Shown here: in pieces, positions 44,562 to 55,560 of the stretch | Position numbering within the stretch: the stretch's first letter is position 1 | Layout: the number at the start of each line of letters is the position of its first letter | Assembly: GCF_002878395.1 (NCBI RefSeq) | Contig: NC_061119.1 | Coordinates: 43,618,318-43,682,317 of the forward strand | From: Capsicum annuum | Taxonomy: Eukaryota; Streptophyta; Magnoliopsida; Solanales; Solanaceae | Direction of reading: 5' to 3' | DNA length: 64,000 nucleotides | Translations under genes and position numbers: made by a program | The notes under the pieces: model-generated | What the model was told of the DNA's origin: nothing | Database searches by the model: none | Seen by the model: the letters and a program-made list of their open reading frames with translations, nothing else

Positions 44562-46446
44562 GACTATCCCCTATTCACGACAATGGTGCTTACGGTCACA
44601 AGTGACCACAAGCTAACCCATGAACTGGTACCTATTGTAAGCACTTAGTAAATTTGATAATAAAAGACATGTTCAGAAAACAACTGATAATGCCATAGGT
44701 TTAAATACTGAAAATACAACTGAATTCTCAAGTTTGGAATATGTGCAAAAAATAATGAAATTCAACTGATAAGTCTGGTAAACTAACTGACTTTCTGAAA
44801 AACCTCTAACTGTCTGACTGTGGAGTTGATGGGACAAACCCCCAACTAACTCCAAATGAATGAAATAGAGGAATACTAAAATAACTAAATGAAAGACAAA
44901 CTTGTCCTTAAAAGATGAGGACTTTGATCCTGCTATAATTCTAAACTATCTAAGTGCGGACAGGAAACTGTCCATTCGAACCTATGATATAAGACATCAT
45001 AGCACGAAGAAAGTATGCGGTCAGTACTTTAAATGTACTGGTATATAAGATGAGTTTAGGCAAAGATGCATGGGTTAATTATGCATGCAATAATAACTGA
45101 CTGTATGGCATGAGATAACTAATGAAAACTGAAATACTGAGAATGCAAGACCAAGCATATAATGTTTTTAAAATAATCTATAAACTTCATTACTGAAATT
45201 CAATGACTTAATAACTAAGAATCTGTATGCCTTGGTCAAGCAAACTTGAACTGAATTTTGTACTAAATACTGAACTAAGACTACGGAAGGTATCATCTAA
45301 CTGACATGCCCCAATATCAGCTAATTGGGGTCCAACCTGTGACCCCAGTTGGAAGGGTGTTAGTATCGTGCCATGGATACTAACTCTGGTTGTGTGGATC
45401 TACTAAACTAGTGTCCTAAAGGACTAAAGAGTAACCCTATACTGGCAGGAAACTCATGAGATATATGTCAACCCTAAGTTGGCAGGAAGACAACTCAAAC
45501 CTACGCTGGCTACGTAGTTTTGTAAATTAGGGATTGCTATTAAGGGTCAAACCCTAATATGGCAGGAATGCCCCCATCCTTGGGTTTGATCGGTGCTGAA
45601 TCCTACACCCAACTGAACTGACACTTATTACTGGACTGAACTAAGCTTAACTGAATAAATAACTAATCATAATAACTGATTGAATGGTAATTTTCATAGT
45701 ATATCTAAAATCATTCTAAAACTACTGAGATTATGTAAACAACTAAGTATCGGGTGTTCATAACCCTCTAGCACTGTATGAAAATAACAATACGGACATA
45801 TGAAAGCTTTGAAAACATAGTAGGGAATCATTATTCAAAATCCAACACTTAGGCATTTCATCAAACACATAAGAGTCATGAACTTAAGTATGGGAATGGG
45901 TAAATCATTAAACTAAAACATAGTTACAATACTAAAACCATGAGTTAGGGATTTAACATGAAAATTTCATCATTCCAACATGTAAGGGCTCATTCCATTA
46001 GAACACTTGCAAACACAATACATAATCAAAATTTATAAGAGCTTCATGGACATAATTCATCATAAACATGTAAAATTCATCATTTAAAACATAAAAATGG
46101 ATTCTTTGACTCCATGGGTGAAAAAGGCCCATGGATGAACATCACACATACCTTAAATCCTTAAGCTTGAAAGAAGAACACTAATTTTGATGCTTTCTTG
46201 AATGTTCTTAATTTCGGAAGCTTAAATTCTTAGTTTTCTTAGAGAGGAAGGAAAGGAATTTTATGATCTTGGGGAAAGAGTAAGGTTTGTTTTGACAGGA
46301 AATTGGAGAAGATGTGTAAATCATACCCTAGCTGATGTTTGAATTCATGTTTTTATGAATTGATTCGATGGGAAAAGACACAACTACCTCTCGAGAGATT
46401 AAATTCACAACTGAAACGTAGTTTAATGGGTCCCCACGATGCGATG
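44562..46446 (-). mobile_element. Element B, 5' LTR (right copy), truncated at both ends
   Basis: Aligns with 13700-15556 of the left LTR, then breaks off at gcgatga (46441-46447), before the GC-rich segment and LTR start. Sequence of element D follows at once. About 310 bp of this LTR, its far target duplication and any gene sequence beyond it are lost. Confidence 0.85.
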
Positions 46447-49400
46447 ACCAAGAACACGTTACTGAAAAAAGGGAGGAGGTGAGAATTCCTGAACTTATTT
46501 CGCAGAAAAATCAGATTCCACATAATACTAGAAATGGGTGTTACCTAAAATTTAATTCATTCGTGTCATAGGGAACTTTAAATATTAGACATAACTTCCA
46601 GGGGTAATCCAATTCTTGACTTTCAAACAAAACATATAAATTTCAAAATATGAGAAAGATAAGATTATTCACTATTATTCCAGCTAAGCAAGTTCAATCA
46701 AGATTGAGCCGAAGCTACCTGAAGCAAAAGACCAATAAAAGACAACAATTTTCAAGAACTATACTTTTCACATATAAAGCAATGATGATAAGAAATCAAT
46801 ATTTGTCTAAAAAAAAAAAGCTCCAAATCAAGAGTGTTCAAGAATGAGAATAGGTCATGATGAAGACATCTCATTCTCAATTCTAATTTTATAACCAACT
46901 CAAAATAGCAAATTCCCCTTTCTAGTTCTTAGTGTACTGGATTGCACTTTAATGTTGTGAATCAAAGGACTTCAATCAATTGTAAAAGAAGAGTTACTTT
47001 TGCATAGTCTTAGAAAAAAAAGGAAATCAAACACAATTGAAATAGATTGGGACATGTTATCTACCAACTAGGAAAAAGAACAATATAGTTTGCAAAGATT
47101 GGAACTTTACATAGTCTAACCAGAAAGTGATGAGTAAAGAGCCATTATTCATCAGAAGTCTTAGATTAACAACTTCTAAGGATGAGAATATCCCATTACG
47201 AGGATGTGCTTTATTTATACACCATTTTTTATGAGAGAATTACAAACAAAGAGGAGGAAAAGATAATGAACACTATGACTATTTTCCAGAGAAGCACAAC
47301 CAAAAGACAAGCGAAGAAAGGGAACCATGGAAATGTTACTGTGACTTTGTTGCTTTTGTAATGAGAATGAAAGGTGAGAATAAACCATGGTACGGCTTAC
47401 TTCACCTTCTTCTCATGAAGTGAACCAGACAAGTGAAGAAAAGGAAGAGAATAACACTTATTATGACTAGATGATACCTACCGAAAGATCCATATTAAGA
47501 ATTTTCAAAGAAGGGAACATATCATGAATGTTTCGTCTTAGTTCGGGTTCACGATTTTCAATTTTCATTAGGCCTCTTAGAATTTGTAAGCCAAAGATAC
47601 TTAACAAAATCTTTAATTCAAGAGCAGATCTAACTAAATTGGCTTCGACATACCTCAAATGACTTTAAATAATGATAACAGATTAAGCCTAAAGGTTATT
47701 AAAAATTAACAAGAAAAACCTCATAAACAAGCCTAAATCAAAACTACCACTAATTAAAGTTGTCGAACCTATAAGAAGAAGCCTAACATATATTCCCATG
47801 GATATGCAGTCAATGAAACTGAAACACAGAAAGGGCAAAAGTAAATAATCTTCAAAACCAAGGATTTAGAGTTGATAAAAAACTTCAAAACAAAAACGAG
47901 AAAAATAATACTAACAACAGTCATACAAACTAAAGAAAGAACGACTATTTAGCGAAATCACATAGCAATGATGTAACACAAAAAATCCTATGGCTAGCTT
48001 CTACAACAAACAATCCCAGCATACGAGGCTATCAAAACACTACAATAACTATAGAAATATGAGATGGAGAAGAAATAAAACTGAAACAAAATGAAACAAA
48101 GTATTACCTGCTTCGAAATGGTTAATGAAACTTAAACGCGGAAAGGGCAAAAATGAACAATCTTCAAAACTAAGGGTTTAGAGTTAATAAAAAACTTTAA
48201 AAGAGAAACAAGAAAAACAAGACTAACAACAGTAATACAAATAAATCAAGAACGACCATTTAGCAGAATCACATAGCAACGCCGTAACTCACAAAATCCT
48301 ATGGCCTTCGAGGCTTATACAACAAATAATCCCAGCATACAAGAAAATCAAAATGCTACAACGGCTATGGAATGAAGAGATGAAGAAGAAATAAAACTAA
48401 AACTAAATGAAACGAAGTATAAACTATTTTAAAGTACTAAATCGGGACTCAAGCTGTCGTCAGAATCTTGACCACCACCGGAGAGCAATCTTTCGAGAAA
48501 CCTGATTAACGTAAAGCTTTTCCAAAAAAAATAATTTAACTCTTTGCTCATAAAACTTTTCCCAACTCTTTGAGACTTCCTATTTTTGTTCCACAATGAG
48601 CTTCATATAGAAGAAATTTGGGATTACTTCTTTGAACTTAACCACTGTGGGAGAAAAACTTTTAGGGGCATTTTGGATATTTGAAAATAAGGAAAAGGTT
48701 TGTTGGAGGATAAAGTTGAGGTAGAATTATACAATTTAGTACAAATTTAAAATTCAAAATTTAAATTTTTGGCTTTGAATTTTATTTTGGTTGCGGGTTG
48801 TTCAGGTTTGATGTTGTCGCGGGTTGGGTTTTTATGGTTGTTGTTGTTTGAAGCTTTTGCTGAAGTTATGGTATGTGAACTGTTGAATATCAGGTCTTAT
48901 TGGTGTTGTTTTTGTCTTTGGGTTTTGGCTATGTAGAAGTTGTACGCTTGTTGTTGATTTATTGTTGTTGTTAGGTTTTGTTAAAGAAAGATGAAACGGG
49001 TAGGGTTAGCATTGGTTAATTGGGTTGGTGAGGTGTTTGGCTAATGGGGTTGGTCCACTAGGTTGGTAAGAAATTAAGGGGTTTAAATTGTGCTGGTCTA
49101 GTGGGCAAAATAGATTATTTTGGGGAAAGGGCAGATTACATTAATTTTGGGGTTATTTAAAAATTAATTTCAATTTGATTAGGAGTTAGCCAATTCTATT
49201 TAATTTTTGACAAATTAAAAATAGATTGTCGATTACATTGCAATTGTGACCGACTTAGTTTTAATTATGGCTGAATTTAATAGATTGACTAAATTAAATT
49301 AAAATTCAATATGAATTAATACCTCATTTAATCCCGAGCTTCTTCATTAGATAAAACCAAATAAATATTTCTCTAAAAAAATTATTTTGGAGAACAAATT

Positions 49401-49678
49401 GTATTTAAATCAAGATTTTACCCTTTTAAATTAATTTTTAATATTAATCTCAATAATAGTTTAGTTTTGATAAAAATGTTCATTTAAGTAACAAAATTTA
49501 TACAATCTCGTATATATAAATACAGAAGCATATAATCGTCACTTAAATGAAAAAATTAATCAAAAATAAATATTTTAGAGCACATTTATCCAGATGAAAT
49601 AAACATTCTAATTTTATTAAAAATTAAAGAAACTCAGAATTAAATTTAGTCATGGGGGGCAAAAATTAGGTGTCAACA
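46446..49678 (-). mobile_element. Element D, 3' LTR, truncated (Tat/Ogre-like)
   Basis: From 46446 it matches 61408-62280 (gaccaagaac, aagggaggaggtgagaattcctg and onward). It ends at 49678 in ggtgtcaaca, so on the minus strand the LTR starts TGTTGACACCTAATTTTTG as in element C. Comparison with the right copy shows that about 1030 bp are missing at the left, giving an original LTR of about 4.3 kb, within the range of Ogre-type elements. It contains a 312-bp tandem duplication at 47811-48434. I see no gene in it; short open frames at 46650-46847 and 47467-47658 show no known motif. Confidence 0.8.
47811..48434 (-). repeat. 312-bp tandem duplication in element D LTR
   Basis: Copy 1 begins caatgaaactgaaac (47811) and copy 2 taatgaaacttaaac (48123). 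Matched phrases continue throughout: gaaagggcaaaa, caatcttcaaaac, acatagcaa, aaatcctatggc and caatcccagcatac. The copies have diverged visibly, so this is old. Confidence 0.85.
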
Positions 49679-49695
49679 ACTGCCCCCTCTATTTG
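49679..49695 (-). promoter_or_regulatory. Element D polypurine tract
   Basis: The minus strand reads caaatagagggggcagt directly before the LTR start TGTTGACACC. Confidence 0.75.
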
Positions 49696-51770
49696 GGTAG
49701 AGTGGATACAAGTAATCCTAGGCAAAGGGAGTTTGACGTTCCTAATTTTGTCCGACCACAAATTTATTTTTGAAAAAGATTATTTTTTGCACGAGTTTTA
49801 TGGAGTTATGGTCGGACCCTGATATCGGGTTTTCTACATATCTCTGGTTACATGAGAATTCAGGCCACTTGTAGTTCATAAAGCTTGATTTAAAGCACGA
49901 TTTTCAAAGAATTCATGAGCTATTTTGGTTTTCAGATTTTGGTGAAATTGAAAAGATATGGAATAAGCGTATTGGACGGAGGTTGGAATACAGTCGAGTT
50001 TTCAATATAGAGCCCAGCCTACATATCCTTGAGACTCAGGCAATCAGACTACTTGTAGTTCGACTTGATCTGTAGAAAAGATAGTCCTTTATTTTATACA
50101 ATCTTTGGCTTAAGATGAGTGACAGGTCAATTGAGTTACTGAAAAGAGGCTTGTAACCTCTTAACCATAAATGTGAGATCCTTCACATCCATAGGCAAGA
50201 ACTTACCTAGACATAGTTTTCAAAACTCTAGGTATGTTGTCGCTCGAATTTAAAGGAAAGAGAAAGTTATCCTCATATGAGTTTAGAAATATTCTAAAAG
50301 TAAAGTTGAAACCAAAATATCTGAAAGTACCTACATGTCTTCTAACAGGGATGTGGTTTGACAATAGTGGCGATTATCCCTAATCTCACGTCTAAAGAGT
50401 TTAGCGTTTCTCTTTAGACTATGTCCTGATTTGCTGCTAAGAAAAAGTTTCACGTTGTGTTGGGTACTTTTTGGTGTAGTCCACACCTGTGATTGTGATT
50501 TGAGATTTTCATCCTCTCGAATTCTCTCGACAATATCTCAAACAAAAATTGTTAGTAATAAACATAATTCATGAGAGGGGGATTAGTTTTTTACTATATC
50601 TCCACGTAAGTTTTTATTCAAAAAGTGAAGTCGTCCCCTCATGTACCCGTTTAGAGGGTAATAACTTGCAATAACAAATACAAAAACCCTCTTGGTTGTT
50701 GAATAAAATAGATCTTTTATCTATTGAATATGTCTTCAAAGTAGGGTGACTCTTTTGGACACTGATGGCACTTTATGTAGAATGCTCCCTGCAACCGTGT
50801 AATCTTATGTTGATGCAGCAACTCTTTTAGTCACCCATAATGCTTGTTATATATGGAATGATAACCTCTTTGGCTATTAACAATGATCCTTTGTATGTGA
50901 CCTTGGGTAAGTCTTGTGCATCTTTTGTAGTGATACGACATATAGATATCCCTTGAATTGTCAATCTTTGGGTAATCTTGCACATTATTTGATTTTGGCT
51001 ATGAGGAAACTTACAGATATCCTTTTAATTCTAGCTTTTAGGTAATCCTGCACATTATCCGACCTTTGATAAGATATGACTTAAAAATATCTCACAAATT
51101 GGTAGTCTTTGGGTACTCCTATGCATAATTGATCTTACAAATGACGCTACTTATAGAAAACCCTTGGACATATCAATTTAGTAATCTCACATATTCTCCG
51201 GTAATGATTTAGTTACGAGTTATGGATAACCTTCGCACTATTGATTATTGGTTAACCTTGTACACTATCCGATTAGGATAATTTTGCGGCTTACGTATGA
51301 CCTATAAACTATCAACTCATAGGTAATATTGCAAACTATCCTATTTCAAATATTATGACTTATAGATGACCCACGAGTTGTCTACTTTTTTAGAAAATCT
51401 CATATGTCGTCCACTTTCAGATAGTGACTTAAACACGTCCCTTCAAATAATATGCTTTTGATGCATTCAGATGTTGATTCATAAAATAATGAGATATTCT
51501 CAACACTGGGCTATATATCCTTTGAGTGGTCAATAGATATAAAATGTTGTGATATCCTTAACACTAGATTATGCTATCTTCGCGTGGTCAATGGATATTG
51601 ATGCTCCAAAGCATCCTCAAGGACAGACCTTATCGTCTTGCATGAAGAGTGACTATGAATACTTAGTTGAATGGCATGATGGCCTCTTGGCAATGAGATA
51701 AAATGAAATAGCCCTCTCGGATATTAGATGATATGAAATAGCCCTCTTGGCAAGACCCTCTGTAATACCT
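49696..51770 (-). mobile_element. Element D 3' internal region with tandem repeat, no gag-pol
   Basis: Noncoding so far as I can read. Near 49840-49880 and 50005-50070 two related phrases occur (ctacatatc..., cttgtagttcgac). They resemble the cctacgtatcc phrase at 58942 and the gatacgtaggc phrase of element C on its strand. A degenerate 70-bp repeat fills 50890-51430. The region ends where element F begins. Confidence 0.6.
50890..51430 (-). repeat. Degenerate 70-bp tandem repeat in element D 3' region
   Basis: The phrase ggtaatcttgcacattatcc recurs in variants with its cacattatcc part at about 50917, 50981, 51051, 51121, 51188, 51261, 51331 and 51401, a spacing of 64-73 bp. Intervening text has gacttacagatatccc variants. 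About eight units. Tandem repeats in 3' untranslated regions are known in Tat-lineage elements. Confidence 0.78.
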
Positions 51771-54086
51771 CATACGCTCTTAAGCTAGAAATCAAACCTT
51801 TGTTCCTACAAGTGCAAACTCTAGTCTCATGATTCATACTATGATCCATGTTTCATGATCATTAACCTAGTGTGAAGAAAGATTATGAGGTAGGAAAGAA
51901 GTTCATAAGTGTCACCTAGAGCAAAGTGAGCTAAGAACCTATGATTTGGCCAATTTTTGGTGTTCGATATCGCAAGGGTCATCTTTGAATGAGTATAACT
52001 TGATGTGTATGTGGAATTATATTTCAAACGATACCAATTTTGCCTTAAACTGACACCCAAGTGAAAAGTTATGGCTTTGCAAAAGGGTATGTGTCGCCTA
52101 ACAATCACAAACGTTTACTGGAAAGGGTTTGCCATAGGGTGTGCGACACAAACATTAAGGTTTTCCATAGGGTGCGACACAAACCTTAAGGTTTGCCACA
52201 GGGTGTGTGACGCAAACCTTAAGGTTTTCCATAGCTTGTGCAACGCAAACCCCATGGCACAATGACCTAGACATTTCGTTTTTGAGTTATTCCGAAGGCA
52301 ACTAAGTAATTTGACACCTCTTAAATGTCCCTAAACATAACTTCACAAAATTAATAGCTCTTAAACACGTTTTAACCCTATTAACATCAACAGTTCATCA
52401 TCTAAAACATAAGAGGAGAAACAACTAGGGTTTGCACAATCAAGTTTGAAGGTCAAATTTTTCCATAATTTCATCATTGTTAAGGGATATTAAATGTTCA
52501 TCCATGGGTCCTTTCCACCCATGGAGTCCAATAACCCAATTTTAAATTCAAAGCGATGATTTTTACATGTTATTATGATTTTAACCATGAATTCCCATGA
52601 ATTTTGATTTATACCATGTTTTTCACGTAATTGTTGTTGTTATTGAATCCCACCCGTTTGAATGGTGTCGTTCGCTGATTTAAGCCTTAATTGGTGATGT
52701 TAGTATTGAAATCATGTTGTTACTACAATTTTTTAAAACTATTCCCATGCATACCTTAAACCATGAATTGCAAGTGTTTGATGAAATACCTACAGGAATG
52801 AATTTTGAATAAATGCTTATATATCATGCCCTCAAAGTTTTAGTACTATTTTGCTATTATTTCTATCAGGTCCAGGGGGTTTGAATACCAAAAATCTAGC
52901 TGCTTACCTAGTTTACAGTATCTATAGGATGGTTACTTTATAGTTATAAGCCCTATCATTTCAGTCAGTATTTTAAATAGTTAAACATAGTTTAGTCCAG
53001 TGTTCAGTGTCTTTCAGTTGGGAGTAGGATTTAGCACCGAGCGAATGCAGGGATGGTGGCTCCCCCGTCAGTTAGGCAGTGTCATTAGTAGCAGTCCCTG
53101 TATTCCATAACTACGTATGCAGCATAGAATACAAGGAGTCACCCGTCAGTTAGGCTTGACTACCTCTCAGGGGTCACCCATTAGTTTAGGCTTGACATGC
53201 TTAGTCCTTCAGGACAGCACTTTAGTGGATCCACGTAGCCATGTGTCAGTACCCGTGGCATGGTTCTAACACCTTTTCCAACTAGGGTTACAAGTTGGAC
53301 CCCAATTAGCTCATTGGTGCATGTCGGTTAGATTATAGCTCCTACAGTCTTATCCATAATATAGCTCAAAAGTCAATTTCAATTTTTCTTGACCATAGCT
53401 TACAAATATCAATTATCCATGTATCAGTATTCAGTATCTAAGTTTACAGACTATATTCAGAATATATTTTATGCCTGGTCATGCATTTCAATCTTTACAA
53501 ATTTTCATGCATTCTTACTCAGTATATCATGTATCTATTTTGTCAGTTATTACTCATGTAACTAACCCATGCATATTAGCCTAACCTCATTTATCATACC
53601 TGTACATTCAAAGTACTAATCACATACTCGTTTCTTGCGCTATGATGTTTAATATCATAGGTACAGATGCTCAATTCCCTGACCGTGCGTAGATATTCCA
53701 GATTTTTAGCGATAGCAGTAGTGAGTCATCATGCTTCGAGGACATGGTTTATTTATTTCAGTTTACCTTATAGGTTCAGTATTTCTATATAGTCGGAGTT
53801 AGTTGGGGGCTTGTCCCATCAACTCAACATTCAGTCATTTTAGAGGCTTTTAGACTAGTACAAATAATTAGTTTTCTGTCGTTACTATCAACTGTTTTAT
53901 TAGTATTATTTTACAGACATTATCAGAACTATGATTTAAAAACCTTATGGAATTTTTTAGTTAAATTCCGGACATGTTTCTATTTTATTTAGTGCTCACA
54001 GCAGGTACCAGCTCATTGGTTAGCTTATGGTCCTTCGGGGCTGTAAGCACCGTGTGGCATCCAGAGTATACTCTCAGGGAGTCACA
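51771..54086 (+). mobile_element. Element F, 5' LTR (Tekay)
   Basis: 2316 bp, opening tgtaatacctcatacgc and closing gggagtcaca before the primer site. It shares LTR blocks with A and the second solo LTR (aagttatggctttgc; on the opposite strand the gggtgtc...gaaattggtatcg block). Its 3' partner is absent. It contains a 33-bp minisatellite at 52126-52253. Open frames at 51839-52265 arise from the leader and the repeat. Confidence 0.88.
52126..52253 (+). repeat. 33-bp minisatellite in element F LTR, four units
   Basis: Units of 31-33 bp start at 52126, 52159, 52190 and 52223 with ggtttgcca or ggttttcca, and contain gggtgtgcgacacaaac or variants. They lie about 355-480 bp from the LTR start. Confidence 0.9.
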
Positions 54087-54090
54087 AACT

Positions 54091-54103
54091 TGGTATCAGA
54101 GCC
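54091..54103 (+). promoter_or_regulatory. Element F primer-binding site (initiator Met tRNA)
   Basis: tggtatcagagcc, an exact match to the 3' end complement of initiator Met tRNA, four bases after the LTR end. Confidence 0.93.
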
Positions 54104-54306
54104 TAAGGTTTTACAGTATCCTAGGGAGTCTAAAATCCATATTAAGTAGAGTCTTGTGTATGGGTGTGAAGCGCACCACACTTATGGACAAGAGTCTACG
54201 AGATATTTTAGGAAAAGTTTCTCTTCTTTCAGTGTTCATATTATGTGAATGAGCATGAGATCAAGTTAAACTCTTTGTCTAATCCAATCTTTCTTCCATA
54301 CATAAT

Positions 54307-55560
54307 ATGTCTCCTAGAAAGACTAACGAAAGAAAGAATGGAAACCAGCCAACACAACCATTCATTTAGGAAGATCCCCTAAATGAGCATATTTCTTATA
54401 CAGATTTCAAAGTTGTATTCACTACTCTAGATCACTCTGTGGTAGCTCAGAATGTTCAGCCAGCTGTTGTCCTGACCAACCCAGTGGCCAATACTACCGT
54501 AGTTAGGATTCGAGACTTCATCTGAATGAATCCTCTCTCTTTTTTAGGATCCAAGTCTGTTGAGGATCCACAAGAATTCCTTGACATAATTCAGAAGGTG
54601 ACTGACATTATGAGTGTGACTTCTACTGAGAATGTTGAATTGGCTACTTACTAGCGGTCGGATATAGCCCATAGATGGCTTAAGTAGTGGAAAGGGATAG
54701 AGACGCAGATGCAGGGCCTATAGTATAGGAGGATTTTCCGACAGCCTTCTTAGATAGATTCTTCCCATTGAAGCTGGGGGAAGCTAAGGTGTTAGAGTCT
54801 ATCAACTTGAAACAAGACAACATAAGTGCGAAGGAGTATTCCCTTAAATTTACTCAACTAGATAGGTATGCTCCTCATGTGGTGGCTAATAACAAGTCTA
54901 GGATAAGCAAGTTCATGTCAGGTGTATCTAACAGCATGGTCAAAGAGTTTAGGATCGTAATGTTGATTAAGAAGATGGACTTGTCTAGGCTGATCATCCA
55001 TGCTCAACAAATTGAAGAGCAGAAGACTAAGGAGAACGAGAGAAATAATAAAAAAAACTAAAATAGGTAGTTTTAATTTTACCCAGGCAAGGTCAGAGGG
55101 TGGTAACCGTTCTCAATTTCATTAGAAATCTTCAATCCCAACTCCGTCTTCGCCCTGTGCCCCTATGCCAAAGTTCAGAAATGATAATCAGGATAGGAAT
55201 CCAAGCTCTAAGTCCCATGGTAATATAAACAGTGGTCACACTAATCTTCTTTGCCCAAAATATGGTAGAAATCATCAGGATAGTGTAGGGTTGACAGTGA
55301 TATATGTTTTGGGTGTGGTAAGCCAGGATATAGGATTTGGGATTGTCAAGTGGTTTCTTAGAAGTGAAAAAATATACGCTAACCAGTACAATCCCATCAT
55401 TCATCGGCTCTAGCAGATCACCTAACTCAGTAGGGTGCCACTTCCAGTGCTACTAGCAGTCAGCATCAGAATAGACTTTATGCACTTCAATCCCAATAGG
55501 ATAGAAAAGTTCTCCTAATGTGGTCACTGGTACGTTAGAGGTCTTTTATTTACATGTTTA
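54307..55560 (+). pseudogene. Element F gag relic
   Basis: ATG at 54307 (MSPRKTNERKNGNQPTQPFI) meets a TAG at codon 21. Gag continues with NPVANTTVVRIRDF and, at 54768-55061, LGEAKVLESINLKQDNISAKEYSLKF and LIIHAQQIEEQKTK. The zinc knuckle reads CFGCGKPGYRIWDC: the His ligand is Tyr (near 55308-55349). Several stops and frameshifts. Confidence 0.87.

Noticed and set aside
52071..52265. 64-codon frame with repeated CDTNLKV-like blocks
   Set aside because: It is the 33-bp minisatellite of element F; the unit is divisible by three, so it reads as a protein repeat.
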